The position numbers and the translations under genes were made by a program. From Amorphochlora amoebiformis (lineage: Eukaryota > Cercozoa > Chlorarachniophyceae): a stretch of DNA of 64,000 bases. Of this stretch, positions 1 to 50,186 are shown in pieces; within the stretch, counting starts at the first letter, position 1; the number at the start of each line of letters is the position of its first letter. The stretch covers positions 62,001 through 126,000 of the forward strand of contig BAAHQB010000046.1 of NCBI GenBank assembly GCA_054601695.1, written 5' to 3'. Under the pieces are notes generated by a model. The model did not search any database and was not told the DNA's origin. It saw only the letters and a list, made by a program, of their open reading frames with translations.

Positions 1-345
1 ACCTGACCTTCTTCGCTCATTGAGATTTTGAACCCAGCAATCACAAAAGGCAAGGTTTGGGAGACGGAGAGAGACTTCATGAAGAGGAACAGAGTACGTC
101 CAAGTTATGCGTCATTTATACCAAGGTTCGCGCCTTCGTGAGTTCGAGGAAAAAAAAAAAACCCAAAACCAGTTTTCGAAAAAGAAAAACACAGGTTTGA
201 AATTTCCTAGGAGAGCACCACCTCTTTGAGGCTCTCTCTCAACTTGAACCAGACGTGACGACTTCCATTGTCACATCCCTTAGCGTGACGGGGTGTGAGA
301 TTACACTTTGAAGACTCCCACCGAAAGAAACGAAATCGAAACGAA
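1..345 (+). promoter_or_regulatory. 5' flank of the fusion gene
   Basis: This non-repetitive stretch precedes the first ATG at 346. It contains a purine/pyrimidine mixture with a CT-rich patch near 225-240 but no TATA box I can support. It presumably holds the promoter and 5'UTR of the fusion gene, or the 3' flank of a gene to the left. Confidence 0.35.
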
Positions 346-25204
<24,859 letters not shown>

Positions 25205-25750
25205 GACTACAAGTGTACCAAAACACAGACCACAAAGATACAGGGATCATACTATCGCCTATCCAGTCACTACATTCATACCGCGAGGCACCGTACACGT
25301 GTCCTAAACATTAAAAAAAATTGCGAGAATTATAATCTTACTTCTTAACCTTTACTCACTCCGCAGTATCTAGGGTATAACTATCTAGCTACCAGGCCCT
25401 AGTTGTGTAACATTCTAGATATCAATTAATATCTCTAGTCTAGTAGTACTAGAGTCTAGCTACTAGAGCTATCTAGGCTCTATCTAGCTATATATAGATA
25501 TATATATATATATCTAGTATATATATACATATACTAGAGGCTATGCCAAGTCAGTACAGTTACTACTAGTACTAGACTCTAAGAGACTCTGGAGACTTGC
25601 TAGAGCTAGAGACTAGTACTAGTAGTACTAGTATTGGTCTAGACTAGTAGAAGAGAGTCAGATCTAGCAGATCGAGACCATCTCTAGTGTCACATATGTC
25701 TAGTATCTAGAGTATATATATATACTAGATATATACTAGATATATCTAGA

Positions 25751-25788
<38 letters not shown>

Positions 25789-26117
25789 ACCATATATCTA
25801 AGTCTACAAGTACTCTTAGGTACACAGTACAACTAGTCTTAGCACTGACTACCATGTGTACACATCATGTGTATCGCAGCTAGTGCAGTTAGTCGGCTAA
25901 GTTGTCACATCGATCCCGATAGCTATATAACCGCTCTCTCAGCTAAATCAATTCAAGTGTTATCACAATAAATGAAGAATTGTAAGTCTTATGCACAAGC
26001 GTGTGCATGTCTGTCTCTCCAGCGTCTTGTCTTGCCCTTGTTGTTGTCTCCTGCTCTATTCTTCCATTCAGAATCTATCTCTCTCTCTCTCTCTCGTTCT
26101 CTCTCTCTCTCTCTCTA

Positions 26118-26156
<39 letters not shown>

Positions 26157-26305
26157 GGTGCGTCCCGGGCCGAATGACTCCCATTCCCGCGAAAATATTA
26201 AAAGTCCACCATTTTAACCCTCTAATACTCGGAACCCTGCATTGGTTTGAATCCCTGGATCCCAGGCGCTTCGCCATACCTCAGAGCATCGCGCCAGCGG
26301 AACCT
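25205..26305. other. Intergenic spacer with CTAG-rich segment and SDR promoter
   Basis: After the fusion-gene stop, 25370-25770 is packed with CTAG, TCTAGA and ACTAGT palindromes. TATATAA at 25924-25930 is a candidate TATA box for the downstream SDR. GTAAGT at 25982 and CAG at 26295-26297 could bound a 5'UTR intron containing the CT tract at 26073-26155. No coding exon is supported. Confidence 0.6.
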
Positions 26306-27502
26306 ATGGGAGCGGCGTGTTGTTGCTGTTGCGATAACGTCAACAATTACCGCACTACGGCATACCGTCGTGTGGAGAATGCAGCGAGCACAGATGTGAA
26401 GGGCAAGGTTTTCGTTATCACGGGAGCCACAGGGAACCTGGGGAAGCACATTTCCGGTGCTCTGTACAATGGCGGGGGAATCGTCGTCATGACGGGCCGG
26501 ACAAGTGCGAAGCTTGACAAGGCCAAGGCCGAGATTGAAGCCAAGTTTCCAGAGGGCTCTGGGTCCATAGAAGGCATTCCGCTCGACTTGTCAGACTACG
26601 ACTCGATCAAGATGTTTGTCGAGACGCTGTCGAAGAAGCATTCCAAAATTGATGTGTTGTGCAATAACGCGGGCTTGATACCCAAGGACCACTATCGGGC
26701 CAGTAAGCACGGCAATGAGCTGACCTTCCAAGTAAGTAGCAAACGGGGTTCACGGCTGTCAAGTTGATTCGTCGAGGTTGAAGATATTCCTGCCTAAACT
26801 TTTGCTTGTGCGCGTGCCAGGTGAATTATCTGTCGACTTACATCCTTACCGAGAAGCTCATCCCTCTCCTGCAGGAGTCGAAGGCTGGGCGGATTATTAA
26901 TGTATGCATTTATATCAAAGAGTACTCCCACAAGCAGCCAGACGATGACATTGACATGGACTTTACGCAGGTCGGTACGATGTCGATCAACGAAGTCTCA
27001 AACCCCATCGATTGGTATGCGAATTGTAGTCAGCGTTTGTTGGATGTGGGGATCAATATTAGGGTTAGTCGCGGTTCTGCTAATACCATGGTTTAGGTAA
27101 ATTTGAGCTTACTCGTGGGGGGTATGAGATGCCTTTGATATGTTTTGGCAAGGTTACGGTACGTGTATGAAAAGCAATATAAACCTTATAAAAATAGTGT
27201 GTACGGCATGCAGGAAGTCTATCCCGCGCAACGAGGAAACATTCGGAGGGTACAGTGTTGATTACGCGGAAGCAAAGTGGCACCTCGCTTGCTACACCGA
27301 AGCACTCACCCGCCGCTTTAAGGGTACCGATAAACCTACATAAGGGAAGACTGTATGGATGTGTTAATGTGAAGTATTTTAATACCCCAATTGTACTCCA
27401 CTGACTTTGTGGGGGGACATGTACATGCTTTGGGAAGCGAGAGCATGTTTTTTGGTTATATTGATATGAACGTGAAATTCTGAGTGCCGTAGCAGCATGT
27501 TC

Positions 27503-27543
<41 letters not shown>

Positions 27544-27622
27544 CCATGTGAACATGTACATTGGTGCCTGCGGGTCGTATTTGTAAATTTGAAATATATA
27601 TATATAGTAAGTATATGTATAT

Positions 27623-27655
<33 letters not shown>

Positions 27656-28320
27656 TCGTAATACAATATAATAGTACATATACATATAAATGATAAATAT
27701 ATAATCCATATGTACACATGTTTATAAATAACATATATATATATATATATTTATATATTCGTAATACAATATAATAGTACATATACATATAAATGATAAA
27801 TATATAATCCATATGTAATGTATTTTAATATAACTCAATACGTATATAACACCAAACTTTCCTCTAACCTTAACCCAAACCCTAACCCTAACCCTAATCC
27901 TAACCCTAACCCTCTGTAATCGCTTACCCTTACCCGGTGAATTCGAGTCCTAATTCGATTTTTGAATTCTGAATACATCCAGACTCCAAGAACATGCTAG
28001 CTATTTCCGCCGACCCTGGCATCATTCCAGGCTCAGATATGTGGGACGACCAAACCTGCTTTGTTCGATTCATGGCTCGGTATGTTTGCGCGTGTTTCAC
28101 TAAGAGTGCAGAGCAGGGCGCTGCGACAGCCACATACTGCGCTGTTGCGCCTTTCGAAAATCTCAAGCCGGGGTATGTGTATGAAGTATGAATGTATGTG
28201 TAAAGGTTATACATGTTATATTTGTTTATTAGTATTATTTATAATGTATTGAATTATATGAGAATTACATATCTATTTGTATATTATATGATATATGTAT
28301 ACTTTATGTTGTTATATATA

Positions 28321-28369
<49 letters not shown>

Positions 28370-28721
28370 ATAATGTATATATATTTATTTATATATGTAC
28401 ATATAATATATATATAATATATATATATGTGCATACATATGTATATGTATATATTTGTATACATGTGTGTGTGTTTATATATACATACATATACATATAC
28501 ATATATATATATACACATTTACATATATATATATATATATATGTATACATATGTATTTATATATGATATGTATACGTACATATGTATACATAAATGACAA
28601 GAGTCTTATTGGTTCGTTTCCTAAGGGGTTATTATCATTCGGGAGTTGCTTATCAATCGAGGCCGGATTGCAGGTATATATGTATGTCATGATGTAATAA
28701 GATGTGCCTTTATATGCTGAA

Positions 28722-28758
<37 letters not shown>

Positions 28759-28848
28759 TAATATATAATATTTTTATGTATGTACATCTCGTATATATAT
28801 TTTATGTATATTTGCGAACAGAAATATGTATAGTTATATTAATATTTA

Positions 28849-28901
<53 letters not shown>

Positions 28902-29134
28902 ATAGAATATTATATACGCACAACTATAGATATATGTATATATATACTCCACATGTGTAAGCACATCTTTTATATCATCAAGATTTATTGAGAATGCACA
29001 TACATGTAAGATTAAGTTTCGATTAAAAAAAAAAAACACATTCTCCATACAGGGACCCACAGAGCTGGGTCGAGCTAAAGGAACGGACAGTTAAGCTTGT
29101 TCCGACCAGCTTTGGGATTAAGCATGAGACCTAG
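26306..29134 (+). CDS. Short-chain dehydrogenase/reductase, 6 exons, probably lipid-anchored
   Basis: Exons 26306-26731, 26821-27014, 27214-27323, 27983-28172, 28602-28673 and 29053-29134 (1074 nt, 357 aa). All junction phases agree. Family signs in order: Rossmann motif [49 protein letters not shown] (the Y-x-x-x-K catalytic motif), [32 protein letters not shown] and a C-terminal helix [13 protein letters not shown]. The N-terminus [14 protein letters not shown] has Gly2 and five consecutive Cys, as in dual myristoylated and palmitoylated proteins, so membrane attachment is likely (inference). Odd point: the strand that normally ends in V-S-S with the catalytic Ser reads [13 protein letters not shown], so the Ser seems to be missing and activity is uncertain. 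The closest known type is the retinol-dehydrogenase/WWOX-like group; the substrate is unknown. The intron at 27324-27982 contains a short CCCTAA run. Confidence 0.88.
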
Positions 29135-29630
29135 CTATAGCAGCCTTTAAATCGTTCCCACTAGTCTTAACATGAGGCTCTAGGCGGGTCCGTAGGCTGC
29201 AGCTGTCATCATTTACATCTAGCTGTCTCACCCACAAAAATTAGTGCAAATCCAGCTGGATTCTCTAGATTCTAGAGATCCAGCTGGTCAGTACTATCTA
29301 GACTAGTAAATCTACTTTAGTCGATAGTCCTAGCATATGTATCTAAATATATATTCCAGATATGCTAGCTACATGTACAGTTAGCTTCACAACAACTTTA
29401 AATTATTAGAGGTTGTGAAGTTATCTCCACAATCTAGACACTACATATCTAAACTTTTCCAGATCAAGAAGATAGACTAGATAGACCACTTAAGATATCT
29501 ACATAAGATATCTAGATAAGATATCTACATATCTAGATATATCTAGTATATACTAGATATACTATTGCCATGATGATGTTTTTATCCGATAGCAATACAG
29601 TCAGTGTCATTGCAATATATCATTATCTAG

Positions 29631-29661
<31 letters not shown>

Positions 29662-29963
29662 AACCTAGTATATATATATGTATATTTATAGTATACATAT
29701 ATATATATATATGCTAATACATGTATATATATATATATTAAAAAAACTATGATATATATCTAGATATATATATATACATATGTGTACTAGATATATATAT
29801 ATATATATACTAGATATATATATATATATATATAGTATACAATACATACATTTACATATAAATACACATTATCCCTCCAATTTTTCCAAAACGACTCCCA
29901 AACTTACTCAACCACAACATTCCACACACTCTAAATCACATCCGAAACTCCGAAACTCGGATT
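29135..29963. other. Convergent intergenic spacer, CTAG-rich
   Basis: It lies between the SDR stop and the MFS stop on the opposite strand. 29265-29560 and 29625-29830 carry many CTAG, TCTAGA and ATATCTAGATAT palindromes. No gene is seen. Confidence 0.7.
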
Positions 29964-40927
<10,964 letters not shown>

Positions 40928-41269
40928 CTTGATGAAATCTTTTTGACGGGTGAAACAATTAATATTGCCTGTAGGTTGTGAAAGAATGACGGAAAAAAGG
41001 ATAGATTGCGAAGTGAAAATCGCCTCAATTGCCAACAGATTGGTGATTTATTCGCTAAGAAATCGACATTCTAGGATATTAAATGGATTCGGACCCACCT
41101 CGGAGTATAGCTCAAAGCTGATGAATTTGTCTTCCTAGAGCATGCCTTTTAAACGCCAACTCGATCCCATTTTTCTAGGAGAACGAATTTTTAATGAATT
41201 AACGAAAGAATATTTTCTTTAGAGTTTGTCGGCTGAAATGGGACTCCCTCGTGGCGTCTTCCGCGCTTG
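40928..41269. promoter_or_regulatory. Divergent (bidirectional) promoter region, MFS / WD40
   Basis: 342 bp separate the two start codons on opposite strands. The sequence is complex, lacks (TA)n, CCCTAA and CTAG repeats, and has no clear TATA box. A run of AT-rich bases lies at 41190-41222. Both 5'UTRs and promoters must lie here unless upstream noncoding exons exist. Confidence 0.6.
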
Positions 41270-42578
41270 ATGGACGGGCGTTGCGTGCGTGTCTTAAAGG
41301 GACATCGCTACAATGCCTACGGATGCGCCTTCTCTCCCAATGGACGTCATATTGCTTCAGTTTCTTCGGATAAGAGAGTAAGGGTGAGTCGAAAATGAAA
41401 GAAAATCTTTCGAAGTCGTGCAAGAATGTTTTGGAATCATCATATGTATCAACGTCCATACCTTGGTCCGGAGGAGCGTTACGCAGTTCCTTTTTTGTTT
41501 TAATTCTCCCTCACCGTTTAGGTCTGGAGAGTAGAAGACGGCAAGTGCGTGGCAGATCTCGAAGGTTGCACTCATCTAGCTACTTTCCATGGATCTTCCC
41601 ACTGCAAGTTTCTAACTTCATCTCCTCCCAGGTCATTCGACATATGTATATTGGGTCACATGGTCCCCTGATGGCCAGAGAGTCGCTTCAGCGTCGCAGG
41701 ACACGACTGTTAGGGTGAGATAAACAGCTTTGAACAATTTGAGCACTTCATTTTGATACACCATGGTATGAGATTTTCGGAAAGTTCGGAGGAAAAGAGC
41801 CAATCAGATTTCCTATCTGTACTCACGTGAACTGAGAATAGTTTCTTGTACAGGTGTGGACACCTTTTAGCAAGCCGCCGAGGTGCGTGTGTGTGTTCGC
41901 GGAACACATGACGACAATATCTGCATGCGCATTTCATCCCAGGTGAGAGCGAGGGGGAATGAAAAGGGGATCGGGGGGACATAGGAAGGGAGTAGGAAAT
42001 CTGGTGCTCAATTTTCCCTTTTGAAACTGTCAGCGGTCAAATGCTCGCCTCTGCGTGCCAAGACGGCAAGGTTCGCCTGTGGAAGGTCCCTGATATCACC
42101 AACAGTCGACGGAGTCGATCTAGCAGGTACGTAAGCGATTGATCCCAACTCCCAAATCTTTCTGACAAGTCCTAATCACCTCGTTCTAATCTCACCACCA
42201 GTCGATCGAACTCCCCGTTTCGTCGGGAGAATTCACCGGGCCTCGAAGGTATAGTTGCTTGGATATTTGTGCAGAGATTGATCGAATCCTGAACCTGAAT
42301 CACTTGTATCTCAATCTTCCCGCATAATAGGGTATGCGTACGAGGAGAAGCCACATGATACTCTTACGGTTTGTGTTGCTCTCAAATAACAATGCATGCA
42401 TACAAATACACCAATCACACTATTTGCGATATACATACATACAAATGTTATGTATTATGTAGGGTCACATTGCGGAGGTCTCCTGCCTCGACTTCTCACC
42501 AAGCGTAATATCGTATAACATTGCGTAATTCTAATTTGTACATATCGCATTTACACACACATACATATGTAAAATATA

Positions 42579-42617
<39 letters not shown>

Positions 42618-42692
42618 TAGTATACATATACATATATATATTATATAATACACACACACATACATACATATATATACATACATACATATATT

Positions 42693-42728
<36 letters not shown>

Positions 42729-42736
42729 TATTATAT

Positions 42737-42772
<36 letters not shown>

Positions 42773-43218
42773 TATGTATATGTATATATGTATATATATA
42801 TATATGTGTGTATATGTGTATATAATATATATATATATAAATATATCTATAATATATATATTTAGCATAAACGCATACACAGTTCCTTCATCAAGCGTAC
42901 CAAACACATACATTTACAACATATTCATTAAGACTACATGCACCCAGGGCCGTTTCCTCGCGTCATCATCTTGGGACAACACAATTCGTACACACCCACT
43001 AACATACCACAGCTAGACCAATCAATGACAATGACCTTAATCTTTACCAGGCATTTGGACCCTCGCTCCCTCGCGCAGTCGAGGCCTCATAAATAGCCTT
43101 AGCAGAGGGATAGGGAAACCTCCTGAAGGCTCTGGGGGGGGACGTGCAAATGTAAAAGAACACACATCTCTTTTTTCTTAAATATATATCTATGACAATA
43201 TATATATATATAATATAT

Positions 43219-43304
<86 letters not shown>

Positions 43305-43434
43305 GTGTATATGTGTATATATATGTATGTATTTATATATATATATATATATATATGTATATGTATGTATATATATATATAGATATAATTATATAATTAT
43401 ATAATATATGTATATTTGCGCGTGTATTTTTATA

Positions 43435-43497
<63 letters not shown>

Positions 43498-43564
43498 TAT
43501 ATTTATATATATAGCGCGTGTATTTTTATATACTATATATACATATATACAAATATATTATATA

Positions 43565-43603
<39 letters not shown>

Positions 43604-43852
43604 GTATTATATATTATATATATATATATATATATAATATTTAAATATATATGTATATATATATATATAATATATAGATATACATATATGTATATTATGG
43701 GTGATGGAACCGTCGAAAAATTATGAAAGAATACTTACCCAAAATAAGCAACCACGTTGAGTGTCACTTTGAGTACATAAGCAGAATGAATTTCAGAGAC
43801 TCAGGTTCCATAGATTTCGACTCCAGTTCATATAGTGTGTATTTTGTAGTAC

Positions 43853-43908
<56 letters not shown>

Positions 43909-44033
43909 CTATAGACAGTCCGACGGTGAGGGCGACACGATGGAGAAGCTCCGCAACCCTCAGGGGTACTAGTCAAATAATAACAATGAAAATTATATAA
44001 TGTAACATCTATTATATCGTGATGACACATATA

Positions 44034-44071
<38 letters not shown>

Positions 44072-44189
44072 GTACATAAATATATACATATATACATACA
44101 CACGCCCACATATATACATATACAAACGGACGACTTTTGGCCCTATACTACTAAGGGACCACTGGACTAACAATATATATAATTTATAT

Positions 44190-44277
<88 letters not shown>

Positions 44278-44347
44278 TATAATTGTTCTGACAGGTCACA
44301 AGGATTGGGTTCTTTGTTGTGCATTTCCGGCTAAGGGAGTTGGTAAA

Positions 44348-44421
<74 letters not shown>

Positions 44422-44494
44422 ATATGTTATATATAATATATATATATATATATGTGTATATACATATATGTACAAATATAGATATATCATCTAT

Positions 44495-44527
<33 letters not shown>

Positions 44528-44531
44528 AATA

Positions 44532-44569
<38 letters not shown>

Positions 44570-44591
44570 ATATAATATAATATATATATAT

Positions 44592-44633
<42 letters not shown>

Positions 44634-44645
44634 GTATAAATATAT

Positions 44646-44679
<34 letters not shown>

Positions 44680-45247
44680 CTACATATTAGGTCAACAAAA
44701 CACAACTCGCTCCTTAAGAAATCCAGGAAGAACATCTCAGACTCCAGAGGTACGCTTTGAAAAAACGTCACGCTGAGTTGTCACACTGAATTGTCGCGCT
44801 GAGCTCCTGGGTTGTCGCGCTGAGCTCCTGGGTTGTCGCGCTTCAAACGAACTATCCCTTTCCATGTTCCCCCTGAGCAGGCAGAAACTCTCCAACTATA
44901 GTCTTATCTCTTTCGAATTTCTCAGATATTGGCATCATCTTCTCGTGACGGGACGGTCAGGCTATGGCAATATCGGGGTGATATATATTTGGTTTAGTGT
45001 GTGTATTGCTGCGGATAATATATGTGTATGAACACACACACACACGCGTGTAAATTTATATACATACAAGCTCTTGTTAACTTAGGTTGTATGGAAGGAT
45101 TGGGTCACCGCAGAGGGTTGTGGGATTGTGTGCGAATATTTCGGAAAGCGCCAAGAGATCGTCAAGGGTGCAAGAATCCTTTGTTTCTACTTTTTTGTTT
45201 TTAATAATGGTTATTTTGTACGTTTGATGTAAATGTATATGTGTGAA

Positions 45248-45312
<65 letters not shown>

Positions 45313-45424
45313 TATATATTATAGAAGTATAACATATACTGAGATAAGAAAAGTACATATTTTATGAAAAACATACATATATATATATATATATACATTT
45401 GTATTTATATTTATTTGTGTGTAT

Positions 45425-45508
<84 letters not shown>

Positions 45509-45600
45509 ATATATAGATGGTCCATGGTACCCCTGGGGATAGCTCTTTCCCAAGATGCACGCGTCGTCATGTAATTACCTAAGCTAATCTAATGTCATAC

Positions 45601-45657
<57 letters not shown>

Positions 45658-46132
45658 AAAACATATTATATACATTCACATGCACATTATGTAATACATA
45701 ACAACACACACACACAAATACGCATAAATCAACTAAATAAATACCACACCAGAATTCTCCAAAATTTCACATCGAAAAGTATTGGTCTACAACCTAAACA
45801 TGAACACATGAACAGAGCGGGATACTCGTCGGGTTTACGGGCTTGGAGCACTGAGAGGGCCACAATGGCAGTCCTCCAGGGTCACAAGTCGACTGTGCAG
45901 GCTGTTTGGTACCAACTTTAAATATCTAAATATGAGTATTATATATTTGTTTGTGTACATGTTGTGATGGACCAAGCTGTCTGTCTGTATCAGCTTTAAG
46001 AATCAGAGAGTTATATATACTTTTATCTGTGTACGTGTTTGTGTATGTTTTTGTTTGTGTGTGGTATGCATGTATGGATATAGATATGTATTATTTCAAA
46101 TGAGACTATATTATGTTCATATGTTATGTTTA

Positions 46133-46169
<37 letters not shown>

Positions 46170-46321
46170 ACACATATACAAATATACATTATATACATAT
46201 ACAAATATATACATATACATACGTACATATATATATATATATATATATTATATATTATATATATTATATATATGCATATACACATATACATACATATATA
46301 TGCATATACACATATACATAC

Positions 46322-46355
<34 letters not shown>

Positions 46356-46452
46356 ATGTGTATTTAATAATTCTTTTTCCTTCTCTCTAAGTAGCATTTT
46401 TCAAAATAATGATATTGCGTTACAAATAACCTATTTTTGCGCAAACACACAA

Positions 46453-46519
<67 letters not shown>

Positions 46520-46590
46520 TATATCATAATATTCATGAATACATATACAAATATATATCTACGGTTATGTATGCATAATACACACACACA

Positions 46591-46656
<66 letters not shown>

Positions 46657-46731
46657 GTGTATATATATATATATATATGTCTGTATGTATATAACATGTA
46701 TGTATATGAATGTGAGTATAATATATACATA

Positions 46732-46828
<97 letters not shown>

Positions 46829-47472
46829 ATATATATATATATATATGATGATGACATACAACATGGTATATTCGGTGTATGATTTATGTTTTGTGTGATA
46901 TGATATATATATATATGGTATATGATATATATTACATATTTCTCTATATACAGATATACTTATATATAATATATATATATATATATATATTATTGTTTAA
47001 ATATAAAGCATATAGAAGCAGAATATGTACATATACATTTCAGCATCAATACCAACGGATCGTTAGCTGCTACCGCGTCCCTCGACTCCGACGTCAGGCT
47101 CTGGAAGCTACTTACAGTACAGGTATTTTAATATCTAACATATATTTATGTATATGTATATATATATATATATATATGTATGTATATATAAGTATATATA
47201 CTGTACATATACAACACTTACATAAATATAGAAATTGCACATATTTATACATTTCGTCAACCAGCATATTGAAACCGAGCTCCAGAAATGCATCCCCAAG
47301 CTTAATGTCGTACTGCCCCTTCTCCTCGACTATGTTTGCGGTCCACCCCGACCCCCCTTTACGCTGGCGCAGGTGTGTAATCTTGCTTGTAGATGCCGTG
47401 TATTTATGTAATCTTTCTGTGCACATGCGTTTGTGTATTTACTGGTGTGATGTGTTGTGTGTGTGTAAAAAG

Positions 47473-47531
<59 letters not shown>

Positions 47532-47718
47532 TGTATATAAATATATACGTATAAATGTATATATGTGTATATATATATATATATACATCTATACACATAA
47601 ACATATACTTCTCGCGATGCGGAAAATGTAAGAGAAAACAATTCCTGTATATATTCATATTAATTATATATATGTATATGTGTTATAATGTGTATGTATA
47701 TATGTAAATACATATAAT

Positions 47719-47751
<33 letters not shown>

Positions 47752-47829
47752 TACTAGTTTTCTGAGGAGGAGGTTTCTATTAATACAGAGAGCGATGATT
47801 TTGATAGCACCACAGTCGGTACTTGCATT

Positions 47830-47862
<33 letters not shown>

Positions 47863-47908
47863 GTGTGTATATGTATATACATATACATACATTTCGTAAT
47901 CTATATTG

Positions 47909-47972
<64 letters not shown>

Positions 47973-48070
47973 TATATACATATATATATATATACATATG
48001 TATATATATATATATATAGTGTAATCACCAGGGACAATTGCATATAAAATATACGTAGATTAAATATTTA

Positions 48071-48110
<40 letters not shown>

Positions 48111-48128
48111 GTGTATATATATATATAT

Positions 48129-48184
<56 letters not shown>

Positions 48185-48227
48185 GTGTAAGCACCAGGGA
48201 CAATTGCATGTTATATGTGTATTAAAC

Positions 48228-48272
<45 letters not shown>

Positions 48273-48325
48273 TAACATGCATATATGTAGGTATGCATGT
48301 ATTATATGCATATACCATCCAATTC

Positions 48326-48372
<47 letters not shown>

Positions 48373-48522
48373 TATACACATATATATTACGTATTCTCAG
48401 GTGAGAGCAGCAGCAGTGAAGCTGACTTGGACTCATATCCCGTCTGCCGCGGCCGTAGCTCGGAACGTGATTCTGAGGTACCTCCACGCCTATCTACCTC
48501 TTTTACTCGAATTGCAAGCTAA
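41270..48522 (+). CDS. WD40-repeat beta-propeller protein, 20 exons
   Basis: Exons 41270-41383, 41522-41564, 41632-41714, 41854-41942, 42034-42126, 42202-42248, 42331-42368, 42463-42504, 42948-42987, 43908-43925, 44295-44342, 44691-44749, 44926-44977, 45086-45167, 45517-45570, 45816-45908, 47044-47122, 47265-47372, 47758-47818 and 48401-48522 (1365 nt, 454 aa), all in phase. About seven WD40 repeats can be followed by their G-H and strand motifs: [109 protein letters not shown] and [13 protein letters not shown]. An RS-rich insert (SRRSRSSSRSNSP) sits between repeats 3 and 4, and a Ser/Asp/Glu-rich tail ends in TAA. Likely a scaffold in a multiprotein complex; the specific family is not identified. 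The ATG at 41270 is the first Met after an in-frame stop. The region just upstream resembles half a WD repeat in another frame, so an extra 5' exon is possible. Confidence 0.87.
48020..48210 (+). repeat. Orphan duplicated block in the last WD40 intron
   Basis: TATAGTGTAA(T/G)CACCAGGGACAATTGCAT occurs at about 48015-48043 and 48181-48209, separated by (TA)n. It looks like an exon-edge copy, but no complete parent exon is visible in this gene and reading it in phase gives a stop. Confidence 0.7.
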
Positions 48523-50061
48523 CCTCTAAACCCAAACCAGACGTGGGCGGAAGGACAGCTATGCGCGCACATCACCGAGCTCTGGAACACAATTTAGAGA
48601 AGGGTTTTTTTTATTTATTTATCGCGGAGTTTCCGGGTTGCAGGCGGTTGGAACTGGTGTGGTTGATTTGGTTTTTTCGTTGTTGTAAAGTGGATCGGAG
48701 GAGTACACTAAATATGTACGTACACAGCTTAAGTCGCTGTGCTGGCAGGCTTGAATTACCAACCTGCTTTGCTGTAGCTTAGCTACTCTGTCTAGACGCT
48801 TGTCCATCCTGAAGTGAAGGTTTCCTTTTTATTTTATGCATCCGGTGTACATTCTATTCAAGGTACAAGTCTGTCAGCACTAAACAGTATCTAGAGTATA
48901 TCTACTAGATCTAGCATATATCATGCTAGATATATCTAGTATATGTGCCTTAAGAGGCTTGATCATTCAAGTATAATAAGATAAGAAATATCCTTCGTGG
49001 ATGTAAAAGATATGGGACTACATCTACTATATATATATGCGTGTGTGTGTGTACGTACTTAAGCATGTATGTGTATGTGTCTGTAAAGATGTATGGATAT
49101 GTATGTTTTTATGAATGTATTGTATGTTTGTATGAATATACTAGATCTAGTACTAGTACATATCTTCATTCTACCACTGGTACTACAAGAATTTACCAAT
49201 TGTTTTCGACATAAATCTAGAATTACTAGAAATAGCGTCTAGACTGTGACAACTAGTCATTGACGCTAACCTACGTTAGGCCACACACGAACATACTTAC
49301 ACTGTCCAGTTTTACTGTGGTTCGGTACGTACGTATACGTACGTTCGCATAATACTCTAAATACTGGCCATAGTCTAATATCTATTTCATGATTATGATA
49401 CGTACGTACGTACTAGACAAGACGTTTGCGTACGGTACGTACACTGTATAATTATGGCTAGTACATGCATTCTAGAGACGTAGATATACTAGATATAGCA
49501 CCATCATACGATAGCGACGCACTGGCTCTCGCTATATACACTAGTGTTTCATTCGAAAGAACAGAATGACCGAGCACGTCTAGACGTGTACATATACCGT
49601 ACGCGTATACGTACCGCGTTCAGACGACATGTACCACGACAGATATATATTATGCGTATGCATTGGGTATCATCGTACTAGCATACTGTTAAGATATGTA
49701 TATACCCTATGTAAGTTCCAGAAGTTACCCTCTTCACATATATATACTTGAAGATTTAACCTAGATACTTAATCATCATACATCCTGACATCATGATACG
49801 TCTACAAGTACGTACACAACCAATAGAAAAAAGTGTGACGTATACAAGTGCTAAAAATGTACACGATATATCTAGTATATCTATCTCCGGTGTGTAATTC
49901 TTAGAATTATAAGCTACGAAATTGCTCTTGTCTCTACTATAGATAGATAGATACTCTTTAGATGGATATTCAAGATACTACTGGTACTATGTGACGTATC
50001 CAGAGTCATCATCACTAATCTAGTGTATATATATCTATTCTAGATATTCAAGATATTATAA

Positions 50062-50099
<38 letters not shown>

Positions 50100-50149
50100 A
50101 TATATGATATATCTAGTATATATACTAGATATATTTTCTAGATATTTGA

Positions 50150-50186
<37 letters not shown>

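Noticed and set aside
43690-43860. Small + strand frame in unique sequence ([13 protein letters not shown]...)
   Set aside because: No matching splice phase with neighbouring WD40 exons and no recognisable motif; treated as intron.
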